Positions 47,571 to 58,970 of a stretch of 62,500 nt of DNA are shown here, in pieces; positions within the stretch are counted from its first letter, which is position 1, and each line of letters opens with the position of its first letter. The translations under genes were made by a program, and so were the position numbers. Source of the DNA: Neocallimastix lanati (nom. inval.) (taxonomy: Eukaryota > Neocallimastigomycota > Neocallimastigomycetes > Neocallimastigales > Neocallimastigaceae); NCBI GenBank assembly GCA_016946835.1, contig JACVTC010000005.1, positions 1,535,001 to 1,597,500 on the forward strand, given 5' to 3'. Under the pieces are notes generated by a model that ran no database searches, was not told where the DNA came from, and saw only the letters and a list, made by a program, of their open reading frames with translations.

Positions 47571-48504
47571 TAATCAAAAAGTAACTCAAAAAGAGCTACT
47601 AATTTTTTTTTTTTTTTTTTTTTTAGACTAGGAATACACTTCCAGTGCTTTATTAAATAGATTAAAATATTTTTATGTATTACATTCAATTAAGAGCTAC
47701 TAATGACTAGGATAGTGCTCTATTTACATTTACTTTCAAAAAATAAAAAAATTTTTTTTTTCATATATATATTTTTATTTTTAATGACTTTTTTTTTTTT
47801 TTTTTTTAAACAAAACAAAAACAAAAAAAAAAAAAAAAATCAATAAGTCTATTATAATACAGTATTTTAATTATTACCATCACTTTATAAAGATTAGCAG
47901 AGAAGTTAAAGTGCCATATTCTTAATGAACATTTTCAATATTTATGACTTTAATTACTAAAAATGAATGATAAAATTACGAATTTTATATATAATGTTCT
48001 GAATCTTTATATTTGTAATTAAATAAAATACAATATTAAATTAAACTCAAAATCAAAAATTTTAATAACTAAAGTAATTTTTTAATGTTATTTTATATAT
48101 ATATATATGTTAACTTGAAACTTTATTTATTAAAATATTAATTAAAATTATATTCAAAAAAAAAAAAAAATTTTTTTTTTTTTTTGTTTAATAGTATTAT
48201 ATTAATAAATATAGATTAAACTCAATATTATTATAAATTTACAATAAAAAAAAAAGATATTATTATTATTATTACATTTTCTATAAAAAAAAATAAAAAA
48301 AAAAGATAAATTTTAATTAATGAATTTATATTTACATCGTAAGATAATCAATGAATTTTTTTTTTTAAATGAATATTATTTCTGGAATCTGGTATTTTAT
48401 TTTTATCTTTTACTTTTTTTTTTTTAATTTTTTTTTCTTTTCTTTATATTTTTAATGTCTTTTTTTTTATTCCATATCTAAATTACTACCATCCTATAAT
48501 TAAT
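46629..48504. other. Repeated 3'-flank modules without genes
   Basis: Related stretches near 46690-46840, 46945-47130 and 47930-48120 share ACGAATTT(T/C)ATA then a TCTTAA/TCCTAAT-like core, TTTGTAATTAAATAAAA and an AAAGCAATAATT-type end. The same module is the 3' flank of paralogues D, E and F, so this is the debris of at least two duplications. It also contains the small retroposed fragment at 47604. Confidence 0.5.
47604..47691 (-). mobile_element. 5'-truncated retroposed transcript end with 13-bp TSD
   Basis: On the minus strand a 67-bp body with AATAAA about 22 nt before a ~21-nt poly(A) tail, flanked by perfect 13-bp repeats aagagctactaat at 47591-47603 and 47692-47704. The body (GCACTGGAAGTGTATTCCTAGTCT at its end) is related to older sequences at 47362-47400 and 47705-47725. 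This looks like the 3' end of an mRNA or LINE copied by target-primed reverse transcription. Confidence 0.7.
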
Positions 48505-49503
48505 TTAAGATGGTGGAGCAGTTGGTGCACCACCTGGAGCTGCTGGAATATCACCGCCTGTTGGAGCTGCTGGAATATCACCGCCTGTTGGGGCAGCTGG
48601 AATATCACCACCTGTTGGAGCTGCTGGAATATCACCGCCTGTTGGGGCAGCTGGAACATCACCACTTGGTGGAGCAATTGGTGCATCACCTGCTGGTGCA
48701 CCACCCATATCACCACCTGGGACACCTCCTGGGAATCCTGGGAATCCACCAGCTCCCATATCACCACCTGGAACACCACCTGGAGCACCTCCTGGGAATC
48801 CTGGGAATCCACCAGCTCCCATATCACCACCTGGGGCACCTCCTGGGAATCCTGGGAATCCACCAGCTCCCATATCACCACCTGGGGCACCTCCTGAGAA
48901 TCCTGGGAATCCACCAGCACCCATATCACCACCTGGACCACCTCCTGGGAATCCTGGGAAACCACCGGCTCCCATATCACCACCTGGACCACCTCCTGGG
49001 AATCCTGGGAAACCACCAGCTCCCATATCACCACCTGGACCACCTCCTGGGAATCCTGGCATACCACCACCAGGTGCTCCTCCTGGGAAACCACCAGCAC
49101 CCATATCACCTCCTGGGAATCCTGGCATACCACCACCAGGTGCTCCTCCTGGGAAACCACCAGATCCCATGTCACCACCTGGAGCACCACCTGGGAATCC
49201 TGGCATACCACCACCAGGTGCTCCTCCTGGGAATCCACCAGATCCCATGTCACCACCTGGAGCACCACCTGGGAATCCACCAGCACCCATATCACCACCT
49301 GGAGCACCACCTGGGAAACCACCGGCTCCCATATCACCACCAGGTGCTCCTCCTGGGAAACCACCAGCACCCATATCACCACCTGGAGCACCGGCTCCCA
49401 TATCACCTCCTGGCATACCTCCACCTACTTCATCTGGAGTTGGACGGGCGCTGATACCTACAATAAGTAAAGAGAGAATACTAACAATAGTTGAGTACTT
49501 CAT
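48505..49503 (-). CDS. Secreted Gly/Ala/Pro-rich repeat protein (paralogue D)
   Basis: 332 residues, no intron, no Cys. The signal peptide MKYSTIVSILSLLIVGISA is followed by RPTPDEVGGG, then a Gly-rich domain (25-260) of GGDMGAGGFPG, GGAPGG and GGGMPGFPGG modules in changing order. A C-terminal domain has four GGDIPAAPT repeats and ends GGAPTAPPS. The Gly spacing is not a strict G-X-Y collagen pattern. Signal peptide and leader resemble paralogues C and E, linking the two subfamilies. Probably an extracellular structural or wall-associated protein; function unknown. Confidence 0.85.
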   Translation of the reverse strand: MKYSTIVSILSLLIVGISARPTPDEVGGGMPGGDMGAGAPGGDMGAGGFPGGAPGGDMGAGGFPGGAPGGDMGAGGFPGGAPGGDMGSGGFPGGAPGGGMPGFPGGAPGGDMGSGGFPGGAPGGGMPGFPGGDMGAGGFPGGAPGGGMPGFPGGGPGGDMGAGGFPGFPGGGPGGDMGAGGFPGFPGGGPGGDMGAGGFPGFSGGAPGGDMGAGGFPGFPGGAPGGDMGAGGFPGFPGGAPGGVPGGDMGAGGFPGFPGGVPGGDMGGAPAGDAPIAPPSGDVPAAPTGGDIPAAPTGGDIPAAPTGGDIPAAPTGGDIPAAPGGAPTAPPS

Positions 49504-49700
49504 TATGTATTATTTATTCCGTTTACTATATATATTTAAACCTTATAATTTGAATTATTTTAATTCGATTATATAAACTTTTGTTTACGATAGTTTTTTT
49601 AATTTTTTTTTTAATATTATTATTATTATCTGTTATATTATTTACAAAAACTAATTAAATAAACAATAAAAAATTAATATATTTTCTATATTTTTTATGA

Positions 49701-50090
49701 TATATAATACAGCAAAAAAAATATATATATATATATTTTTTCTAACAATATATATCTATTTTATTCTTTAATAATTTTATTTTAATTATTTACAAATATT
49801 ATTAAAAAAATTTTATAGAGTATAATACAAACAATAATTTACTTTTTGATGTACTTTTTCTCCTTTTTATATACTTTTTTTTTTTTTTTTTATAATTTAT
49901 ATGATAAATACAATAATATCAAATTAAAATAAAAAAAAATAAAAAAAAAAAATAAAATAAAATAAAATAAAAAAAACCAAGAAAATTAATTAAAATAATA
50001 AATAAAAAAAAATTATAATAATTAAATAATAAATTAATAATAATTTATCATTAATTTCATTGGATATTTTATTATCGAATAATTGCCGTT
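49701..50090 (-). promoter_or_regulatory. Promoter-like region of paralogue D
   Basis: From the start codon outward: TTTTGCTGTATTATATA (49701-49717, one difference from the B/C motif), TATA-like AAGTATATAAAAAGG (about 49861-49876), CCAAT (complement of 50059-50063) within ATCCAATGAAA, and AACGGCAATTATT (about 50079-50091). The CCAAT-plus-CGGC arrangement is repeated upstream of E and F. Confidence 0.55.
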
Positions 50091-51309
50091 ATTTTATTAT
50101 TTTATAGTATTACTTATTAGTACAAAAATAAATTAAAATTATTGAAAAGATAATAATGAAAGTTTTTTGTACAATTATTTATTCTTTTTTTTTTTTCTCT
50201 TAATTTTCATGTTTTCTATAACCTTTTAAATATTATTATAAAATATATACAATTATAAATATTATATACATAAATACATATATATTATTTATTGATTTAT
50301 TTATTTATTTTCATAAAAATCTTTATTTAATTTTCATTGATTTTCTTTTTTTTTTTTTGTTTATTAAAATAATAATTTTATAATATATTTTTTATCGTTA
50401 TCATAAACTTCATAAACCTTAATTATATACTAATTAAATAAATGATAAAAATAAAAAATATATATATATATATATAAAAAGTATTTTATTCACAATAACA
50501 GATAATATCATTTTTTATGTGTATCAAACGAATTAAAATATGGCGTACTTTAACAAATTAAAAAGAATTTTTTTTTAATTGTTTTTAATTAATAAAAAAT
50601 GAAATGTTTCATTTATTTAATAATTTAATTAAACTGTAAGTAATACAATCTACAATCTTTCCAAAATTAAAAAAAAAAAAATAAAAAAAAAAATAAATAA
50701 ATAAATGAAATAAAAATGAAAGAAATCATCAATTTTTTTAATATTAATTTTACCATTGATTATTTATTCATTTTATAAATTTATAAAATTTATTACATAA
50801 TTTACACCTTCGAAAGATAAATTACGTTCAATAATAACTTTTTGGAGAATTTTCATTATATTAGTTTTTTTTTTAGTTTTTAACCATTTTTTTATTTTAC
50901 TTTATTTTATTTTATTTTATTTTATTTTTTTAATAACTCTCCCATGATTATTTTACAAATATTTAAATTTTTAAAAATACTCTATTTATTTATTTTGTAA
51001 TAATTTCTCTTTTTTATGGGACTTTTATTCTTTCATTAAAAAATTGTGTATTTTAATACTTTAATTATATAAATAAAATTTATTGATGACTTGTATATAT
51101 AAAACTGGTCTTTTTTTTTTTCTTTTTATTTGCTACAAATAAATTAATTATATTATTAAATATATAATCAATTTGAGATATATATAATAATTTATAATTT
51201 TTTTTAACCAATATATATATGTTGATACAAAATGAAAAGTTGTAAATTATTATATATATTTTATAATTAATTTTATTGGTGTTATTAATTTAAATGATTT
51301 AATTTATTT

Positions 51310-51840
51310 TTTTTTATTATTATTATTTATTATTTATTATTATTTATTATTTATTATTTATTATTTATATTTTTTTATTTAATATTTATTTATTTATTAT
51401 TTATTATTTATTAAATATTATTTATTTATTATTTATTATTTATTATTTATTATTTATTATTTATTATTTATTATTTATTATTTATTATTTATATTTATTT
51501 ATTATTTATTATTTATATTTATATTTATTTATTAATTATTTATATTTATTTATTTATTATTTATTATTTATTATTTATTATTTATTATTTATATTTATTT
51601 ATTTATTATTTATTATTTATTATTTATTATTTATTATTTATTATTTATTATTTATTATTTATTATTTATTATTTATATTTATTTATTATTTATTATTTAT
51701 ATTTATATTTATTAATTATTTATATTTATTTATTTATTATTTATTATTTATTATTTATTATTTATATTTATTTATTTATTATTTATTATTTATTACTTAT
51801 TATTTATTTTTATTATTTATTATTTATTATTTTTTTTATT
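51310..51840. repeat. (ATTATTT)n heptanucleotide array, ~530 bp
   Basis: Long array of ATTATTT with inserted ATATTTATTT blocks that recur at several hundred base intervals, indicating higher-order duplication. It is the largest microsatellite in the window. Confidence 0.9.
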
Positions 51841-51877
51841 TATTTATATGAAAACTATATTTAAATATTAAAAAATT

Positions 51878-52200
51878 ACATTGTGAGTTTTGAGGATGAA
51901 AGGACCTCTAACTCTATTCATCGATGGATTATAGTTCAAAAATGTGTAATAATTTCATCTTTGTATTATCATTTTGATGTCGACAACGGTAATTCTAATG
52001 GTATACATAATGATTATACTGTAAAAAAATAATTAATCATAATTGGCATAATATTAATAAGATATTCCGTATACCCCATGAAATATGAATTCAAGAATAA
52101 AGACTCCCTTGGAAGGTGACTGAAAAATATTATTAATAAAAGAATTACTTTTCCCAGAAACTGATCAATAAAATTTCATATACAACATTTCTGCCAAAAA
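51878..52200. repeat. Dispersed repeat abutting a microsatellite (copy 2)
   Basis: Starts with ATTACATTGTGAGTTTTGAG as at 33593. Its centre (52035-52080, TAATCATAATTGGCATAATA then TTAATAAGATATTCCGTATAC) matches 58900-58940 (TAATCGTAATTAACATAACA then TTAACAAGGTATCCAGTAAAC). It is not coding and more G+C-rich than its surroundings; probably an old mobile element. Confidence 0.5.
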
Positions 52201-53049
52201 GGAGATACATTATGTAAAAGTTAATTTTATTCTTCAAATCTTCCACTGTATTATCAGAATTTATATTAATCTTTATTAATTCAAGTATTTAATAAAATAA
52301 AAAAACAAAAAATAAATTAAATTTAATAGAGATATAAATAATAAAATATCATTTTTTATTCTTTTTTATTTTTTCTTCTTCTTTTCATATACCTCCAAAA
52401 TTCAATTAACTTAAAAGTATTTATTAATATGTAATTTATTTAAGTATCATAAATGAAAAAAATCTTTTTTCTTAATTTCTTATATTTCTTGAAAAGAATA
52501 AGGAGTATTATTTAAATTATTAAAGTTCATGCTTATATTATCATAAATTAATAATTGATCAAATATCTCATAAATTCCTAATCTTTTTATTTTTAATTAA
52601 AATGAAAAATATTTTCTATATCAACAAAATACAAAATTAATGTGAATAATATTATTAATAATTCTTTATTGATATCTTTTTATTTTAATTAAAAATTTTT
52701 ATTAATAAAAAGTATATTAAAAATAAAAATAAAAAAGAACTGAAAAAATTTATATAAACTTTATTATAATTAAAATAAAATATATTAAATTGTAAATTTT
52801 ATTAATTTACAAAAAAAGATATATTTATTATTAAAATTTTTAAAAAATAAAATGAAATATCAAAATGATAATCATTAAATTAATACATACAGAAGATGAT
52901 TATAAATGGTTTTTATAAAAATTTTAAAATAAATATTACTTTAAAGTTGCTATTTTATTTTACTTTTTTTTCTTTTTTTTTTTTTTTATTATTATTTTTA
53001 ATTTTTATCTTTCTTTTCTAAATATATCATTTAAAATTTATTAATGATT

Positions 53050-54243
53050 TTATTCAGCATCTTCAATATTACCATCACTTGGTGGTGTAGTTGGAGCATC
53101 CTCTTCTTGAATATCATCGCTTGGTTGTGTAGTTGGAGCATCCTCTTCTTGAATATCATCGCTTGGTGGTGTAGTTGGAGCATCCTCTTCTTGAATATCA
53201 TCGCTTGGTGGTGTAGTTGGAGCATCCTCTTCTTGAATATCATCGCTTGGTGGAGATGGTGGATTAACTGGAATACTACCATCTGGTATACCACCACCTG
53301 GGAATCCTGGGAAACCACCAGCTCCCATATCACCACCTGGAGCACCACCTGGGAATCCTGGGAAACCACCAGCTCCCATATCACCACCTGGAGCACCACC
53401 TAGAGCACCTCCTGGGAATCCTGGGAAACCACCAGCTCCCATATCACCACCTGGAGCACCACCTAGAGCACCTCCTGGGAATCCTGGGAAACCACCAGCT
53501 CCCATATCACCACCTGGAGCACCTCCTGGAGCACCTCCTGGGAATCCTGGGAATCCTCCTGCTCCCATATCACCACCTGGGAATCCTGGGAATCCTCCTG
53601 CTCCAATATCACCACCTGGGAATCCTGGGAATCCTCCTGCTCCAATATCACCACCTGGAGCACCTCCTGGGAATCCTGGGAATCCTCCTGCACCCATGTC
53701 ACCACCTGGAGCACCACCTGGGAATCCTCCTGCTCCAATATTACCTCCTGGAGCACCACCTTGAGCACCACCTGGGAATCCTGGGAATCCTCCTGCTCCA
53801 ATATTACCTCCTGGAGCACCACCTTGAGCACCACCTGGGAATCCTGGGAATCCTCCTGCTCCAATATTACCTCCTGGAGCACCACCTTGAGCACCACCTG
53901 GGAATCCTGGGAATCCTCCTGCTCCAATATTACCTCCTGGAGCACCACCTTGAGCACCACCTGGGAATCCTGGGAATCCTCCTGCTCCAATATTACCTCC
54001 TGGAGCACCACCTTGAGCACCACCTGGGAATCCTGGGAATCCTCCTGCTCCAATATTACCTCCTGGAGCACCATCTGGGAAACCACCTGCTCCTATATCA
54101 CTACCAGCTGGAGCATCTGGTAATTCACCTTCTGGAGCTGCTGTTGGAACATCCGTTGGAACATCTTGGGTTTCTTCAAGGGGATAAGAGTTGATGCCAA
54201 CAATAAGTAATGAAAGAATACTAAAAATAGTTCTGTACTTCAT
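53050..54243 (-). CDS. Secreted Gly/Ala/Pro-rich repeat protein (paralogue E)
   Basis: 397 residues, no intron, no Cys. The signal peptide MKYRTIFSILSLLIVGINS is followed by YPLEETQDVPTDVPTAAPEG, then a Gly-rich domain dominated by a 21-residue unit GGFPGFPGGAQGGAPGGNIGA. Five consecutive copies at about 53744-54060 are practically identical at DNA level (63-bp period), followed by degenerate DMGAGGFPGFPG units. A C-terminal block has four copies of DDIQEEDAPTTPPS and the end is GNIEDAE. The identical 63-bp units show recent expansion or gene conversion. Extracellular structural role inferred. Confidence 0.86.
   Translation of the reverse strand: MKYRTIFSILSLLIVGINSYPLEETQDVPTDVPTAAPEGELPDAPAGSDIGAGGFPDGAPGGNIGAGGFPGFPGGAQGGAPGGNIGAGGFPGFPGGAQGGAPGGNIGAGGFPGFPGGAQGGAPGGNIGAGGFPGFPGGAQGGAPGGNIGAGGFPGFPGGAQGGAPGGNIGAGGFPGGAPGGDMGAGGFPGFPGGAPGGDIGAGGFPGFPGGDIGAGGFPGFPGGDMGAGGFPGFPGGAPGGAPGGDMGAGGFPGFPGGALGGAPGGDMGAGGFPGFPGGALGGAPGGDMGAGGFPGFPGGAPGGDMGAGGFPGFPGGGIPDGSIPVNPPSPPSDDIQEEDAPTTPPSDDIQEEDAPTTPPSDDIQEEDAPTTQPSDDIQEEDAPTTPPSDGNIEDAE
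53744..54060 (-). repeat. 63-bp tandem repeat encoding 21-residue units
   Basis: Five copies of a unit starting (plus strand) TGGAGCACCACCTTGAGCAC with no visible difference between the central copies. The corresponding region of paralogue F (60460-60880) has the same unit but with substitutions and shortened copies. Confidence 0.85.
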
Positions 54244-54333
54244 TATGAATTATTTTTTTTTTTAAATTATTTTTTGCTTTATTATTTACAATAAGGAATT
54301 AAAAAAAAGAATAGAAAATTATATTTTTTTAAA

Positions 54334-54706
54334 TATATATTACAATAAAAAATACTTTTTAATAATTGAATAAAATTTATATCTATATATATATATCTTT
54401 TTTTATTTTTTTTTTTTTTTTTTTTTGTTTAATAGTTATATTTTTATTATTTACAAAAACTATTAATTTGATTTTCTAAAATATATTACAAACAATAATT
54501 TTTTTTGGAGTTCTTTTTTTTCCTTTATATATACTTTTTTTTTTTAAATAAAATAATATAAAAAGAAAGAAAGAAATAAAAAACCAAGAAAATATATTAA
54601 ATAATAAAAATAATTATAATAAAAATATAAATTGGGTACTATTAAAAACATTTTTAATTTTTTCATTAGTTTCATTGGATATTTAGATTTTCTGGTAAAG
54701 CCGCTT
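54334..54706 (-). promoter_or_regulatory. Promoter-like region of paralogue E
   Basis: TTTTATTGTAATATATA (54334-54350, two differences from B/C, 91 bp from the start), TATA-like AAGTATATATAAAGGA (about 54530-54547), CCAAT (54674-54678) in ATCCAATGAAA, and AAGCGGCTTTACCAGAAAA (about 54689-54707). The same order and spacing occur at F. Confidence 0.55.
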
Positions 54707-55124
54707 AGTTTATATTATTTCATATTATTAGAGTTAGAAATTTTTATTTAATAAAAATTTATGTCCCATGTTTTTTTTTTAATATTTATATATCATAAAA
54801 TTATCATAAAATATGTATATATATCTTTATTAAATATATATTGAATCTTTGATTAATCTTCCTTGAATTTTCATTAATTTTTAAATCTCTATTAATTATT
54901 AATACCTCTTTATTTCATTAAAATAATGTTTTATATATATCATAATTGTATTAAAAGTATTTGTATCCATAGTATTAATATTTTCATTAAAAATGTTTTA
55001 TTATCATAATAATGAATTTTAAATATATATATATATATAATTAAAAAAAAAAATTTATTTATTCAAATTTATTATTATAATAATATTAATTACAATAATA
55101 TATTATTATCATTATTTTAAAAAA

Positions 55125-55158
<34 letters not shown>

Positions 55159-56113
55159 TAAAAAAAAATATATATATAATATATAATTCATTATTAATTT
55201 TTTATTTTTCATTAATAGGTTATAAATGATTATTATTAAAACATATTTTTACTCAACTAGTTACTTCTTCTAAATATTTTTATATATAATTTAAAATTTA
55301 TTAGATATAATATATATATATATAATAAACATAAAAAAACATTTATTTTTTCTTTTGCTTTTGTTATAATATTTGCATTATTTATATGTAAATAAATATA
55401 TATTAAAATATTTAACCAATTAAAATAAGGTATATTTATTAATTAAATAACAAAAAACAAATGAGCTTTTTAACTTCTTTTTAATATATTTCATTTATTT
55501 AATAATTAAAATTACAATTTAAATTATTATTATTTCATTAATAAAATATTTGAAATAAAAACAAAAAAATTAATAAATTTTATTAAAATTAATTTAATAT
55601 TATATCTTTGTTTATTTTATAAATTTCAATACATAATTCCTAATATATTATTGTTGTATGAATCACTTATAATAATAGAAAAGGGAGAATGAATACCATG
55701 GTAACGTTACATCGATATTAATAAATGAATTAAATGAAGTAAACATATTAATATAACTCACTGCTATTCTTTATTTTAAAAGTAATAATTATTATCACTA
55801 CTATATATTTTATTTAAAACTCTTGTTTTTCTCTTTCTTTTAAGACATAGTAAAATGAATTCTAATTTATTAAATAAGAAAAGTATTTATATTTATAAAG
55901 CTTTACTCTTTTGTTTATAAATAATAATTTTTATTACTTTAATTATATAATAAGTAAATTAATGTTATTATTTAAATATATAATTACCTTCATATTTACT
56001 TGTAATATTTCGTAACTTTTTAAAGAAAAAAAAAAAAGTTTTAAAACATTTTTTAATATAAATAAAACTTTAATTTTATTGGTATTTGGAGTAATTTTAT
56101 TAGTTTATTAAAT

Positions 56114-56145
<32 letters not shown>

Positions 56146-57152
56146 TTTTTGTATTTATTATTATTTTTTAATATAATTGGTTCAACCAATTTATATTTAT
56201 AAATTTTTGTTTTATTTTATTTTAAATATAAATTATGAACTTGGCATATACTGTGAGTTAAAAAAAATTGAATAAATACGTTTATAATTTTATAATTTTG
56301 AACACCACTTAAACATTCTTTTTTGTTAGCTACTTTTATTAACAATTTTTTTACATTCAATTTTATTTTACTATATAAATTTAATTATATAACTTTATTT
56401 ATACTCCATAATAAAATTTATATAAAAAATTAAGTGTTAATAATATATAATATTTATTCTGTGATATAATAATAATAATAATATTCATGTATTAAACTTT
56501 ATTTCTACTATTTCTAATAAGATTTAAAAAAGCAATAATATATTATGGAGTATTACAGAATATTTCATTTTGGAACGTGACTTTTATGGAATATAGCTTA
56601 CTAAAATAAACCGTTTAAATAAGAGAGACGTAAATTATATTAAATAAATATTATTTTAAAAATATATTTTAATATTTTTTTGGTAAAATAATAAAAAAAT
56701 AATATTTAATTTTAAAAATATATTTTAATATTTCTTATCAAAATAATAAAAAAAATAATATTTTTTAATAATTAATTTTAAAGATATAAATAATAATATT
56801 TAATTGTTATAAATTATATTTATGTTTTTTATTTAGAATAATTTGTTATTTTGATTTATTTGTTTTACTTTTTTTCAATTTTTGGATTTTTTCCAATTTT
56901 TTAATGGTTAAAAATAAAATATATATAATAATTTTTAATAATTTATTTATTTATTCATTTAATTTTTTATTATTAAATTTATTTAGTGTTTATTATTTAA
57001 TTCATATTATTTTTTAAGATAGCAATTATATATAAAATGTTTATGAGAAAATTTATTTGATGTTTTAAAAAAACAATATAATATAAATAAAAAATAAAAA
57101 TTAACACTTTTATATTTATTTCAAGTTTTATTTACTTATTTATTTATTAATT

Positions 57153-57205
<53 letters not shown>

Positions 57206-57385
57206 AATTTGAAGGGTTAAATTATATATTAAATTTTTATTTATAAATCACATTTCAAAATGGAATGTTTCGAAATTAAATACATTCGATATATACTAAT
57301 GATGAAAATGAGTTGTTGAATAAATTATATATATTAATTATCATTAATAATTATATTTTTTATTTTTATAAAATATTATTAAATA

Positions 57386-57399
57386 GACTACATATTTAT

Positions 57400-57436
<37 letters not shown>

Positions 57437-57530
57437 ATCATTTTTAAATGTATATATATATACTTTTTTTTTAATATATATTTAAAAATGATAATTTTTT
57501 TTTTTTTATTTTTTTGATAAATATATAGTC
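57386..57530. repeat. 145-bp imperfect palindrome
   Basis: Outer arms GACTACATATTTATCAAAAAA (57386 onward) and its complement ending at 57530 differ at one base. Inner arms TTATCATTTTTAAATGTATA (57434 onward) and the complement ending about 57494 also differ at one. Long A- and T-runs lie between them, so the whole can form one hairpin. Confidence 0.8.
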
Positions 57531-57859
57531 AATTAATGAAATTTAATAAAAATATATTAATTATTAATTCATAAAACATCATATTAATTTTTGTCATAAT
57601 AATTTTAAAACCTTGAATAAAAATTGAAATCATGTAATTTAATATATATATGATATTAATATGATTTAATATATATTTATTTTTTTTAAAAAACAAATAA
57701 AAAATAGAATTTAATATACGAATATTATTATTATATCATAGAATAAATATTATAATTATTGAAATAAAATTTTATTATATAAATTATAATATGGCCCATA
57801 AATAAATTGATATAATTAAATTTGATTTATTTTAGTATTATATAACATTTATTAACTGT

Positions 57860-58280
57860 GGGCCTGTGAGGAATGCGCAAGTACTGTTATTTAATATATT
57901 TACGAGGGAATTACTTCCATTTAGGTACATATCAAGGGATATATATAATACTTTAGTGGTGTAGATAAATTCTACTAAATTGCAATCTTTCTGACGTTCT
58001 TGCATTTTGGCAGAGAAGCTAATACGTATCTCATTGGGTTAAAATATAATGTTCTCGCTTCAAAAGGAAGTTAGGAACTGGAGAAACACTCCAAGAAAAA
58101 AAAGCTTACTAGAAATTTCTCAACAATAATATGCATGTCAAAGTACCAATGATGAATACTTATTAAAGCCGTCCAGCAGGTACATTATCTGCCTATGCAA
58201 AAGCATAGGGAAGTGTTGTAACAATATTCCCACTGCTCTTGAGGTGTGAGGCTGAAACTAAAGGCAGTTCACATAGGATA
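57860..58280 (+). ncRNA. Candidate structured non-coding RNA
   Basis: A G+C-richer island with no open frame in either strand. In its right part at least five hairpins follow each other: CTTC-AAAA-GGAAG (58058-58070), TGGAG-AAACA-CTCCA (58079-58093), CCTATGC-AAAA-GCATAGG (58192-58209), GAA-g-TGTTG-taa-CAATA-t-TTC (58210-58229) and TGTGA-CTG/CAG-TCACA (58245-58273). The fourth has a G-T pair that is only possible as G-U if the plus strand is transcribed. I could not match it to U snRNAs, SRP, RNase P/MRP or U3. A decayed transposon is the main alternative. Confidence 0.35.
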
Positions 58281-58835
58281 TAAAAAAAAATTTTTTTACC
58301 ATTATTTTATTCTTATTATTATTTATTAAAATTTAAAATAGATTAAATTTAATATAAATATATTAATAAATAATTTTTTAAGTTAATAATTTTTAATTAT
58401 GAACCTTTAACATATATTTATTATTGGTAATTGGAGAAATTTTGTTATTTATATATATATATTTATTTTATTTATTATTTATATATTTGTTATTTATTTA
58501 TTTTATTTATCATTTATATATTATTTATTTATTTATTTATTTATTTTTGGTCTATTTATTTATTATTAATCTATTTATTATTTATTTATTTATTTATTAA
58601 TGATTTAAAACTATTGATTTTCAAAAAATTTATCTATTGAAATTACATTGATAGAAATAAATATTAATATATGATATCTTTATAATAAAATGTTATTCAT
58701 TATTCTTTTTTTTTTTTTTTTAATAATAATAAACTTTATTGATTAATATTTTTTTTTAAAGAATTCATGAAAAGAAAAAAGAAAATTATCATTTGATTAT
58801 ATAACAAAAATTTTTCTTTATCTCATCTTTTCAAA

Positions 58836-58945
58836 GTCGATGTTCCTGACAACGATAGGTCGTGTGGTATATAAATTGATCTTGGTGTTAAACCTCTAAT
58901 CGTAATTAACATAACATTAACAAGGTATCCAGTAAACTTATTAAT
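58836..58945. repeat. Dispersed repeat (copy 3)
   Basis: AACGATAGGTCGTGTGGTAT and the segment 58900-58940 align with 51985-52080 (see copy 2), at roughly three bases in four by eye. Confidence 0.5.
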
Positions 58946-58970
58946 GTTGTTTTAATTATTATTTATTAAT

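Larger units (their letters stand above)
49504..53049. other. Upstream region of paralogue D, microsatellite block and 3' flank of E
   Basis: No gene is seen. It contains the D promoter-like motifs, the 530-bp (ATTATTT)n block, a dispersed repeat at 51878-52200, and from about 52440 the 3' end of a segmental duplication. Confidence 0.55.
52440..55680. repeat. Segmental duplication, left copy (contains paralogue E)
   Basis: Sequence from the CTTGAAAAGAATAAGGAGTA region (~52490) through the gene to TAATTCCTAATATATTATTG (~55650) is repeated in order at 59520-62500, with small indels and substitutions. Both flanks as well as the gene are duplicated. Confidence 0.85.

Noticed and set aside
53050-54243. 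Paralogue E as a true collagen
   Set aside because: Gly occurs in GG and GGF/GGA clusters with no continuous G-X-Y periodicity.
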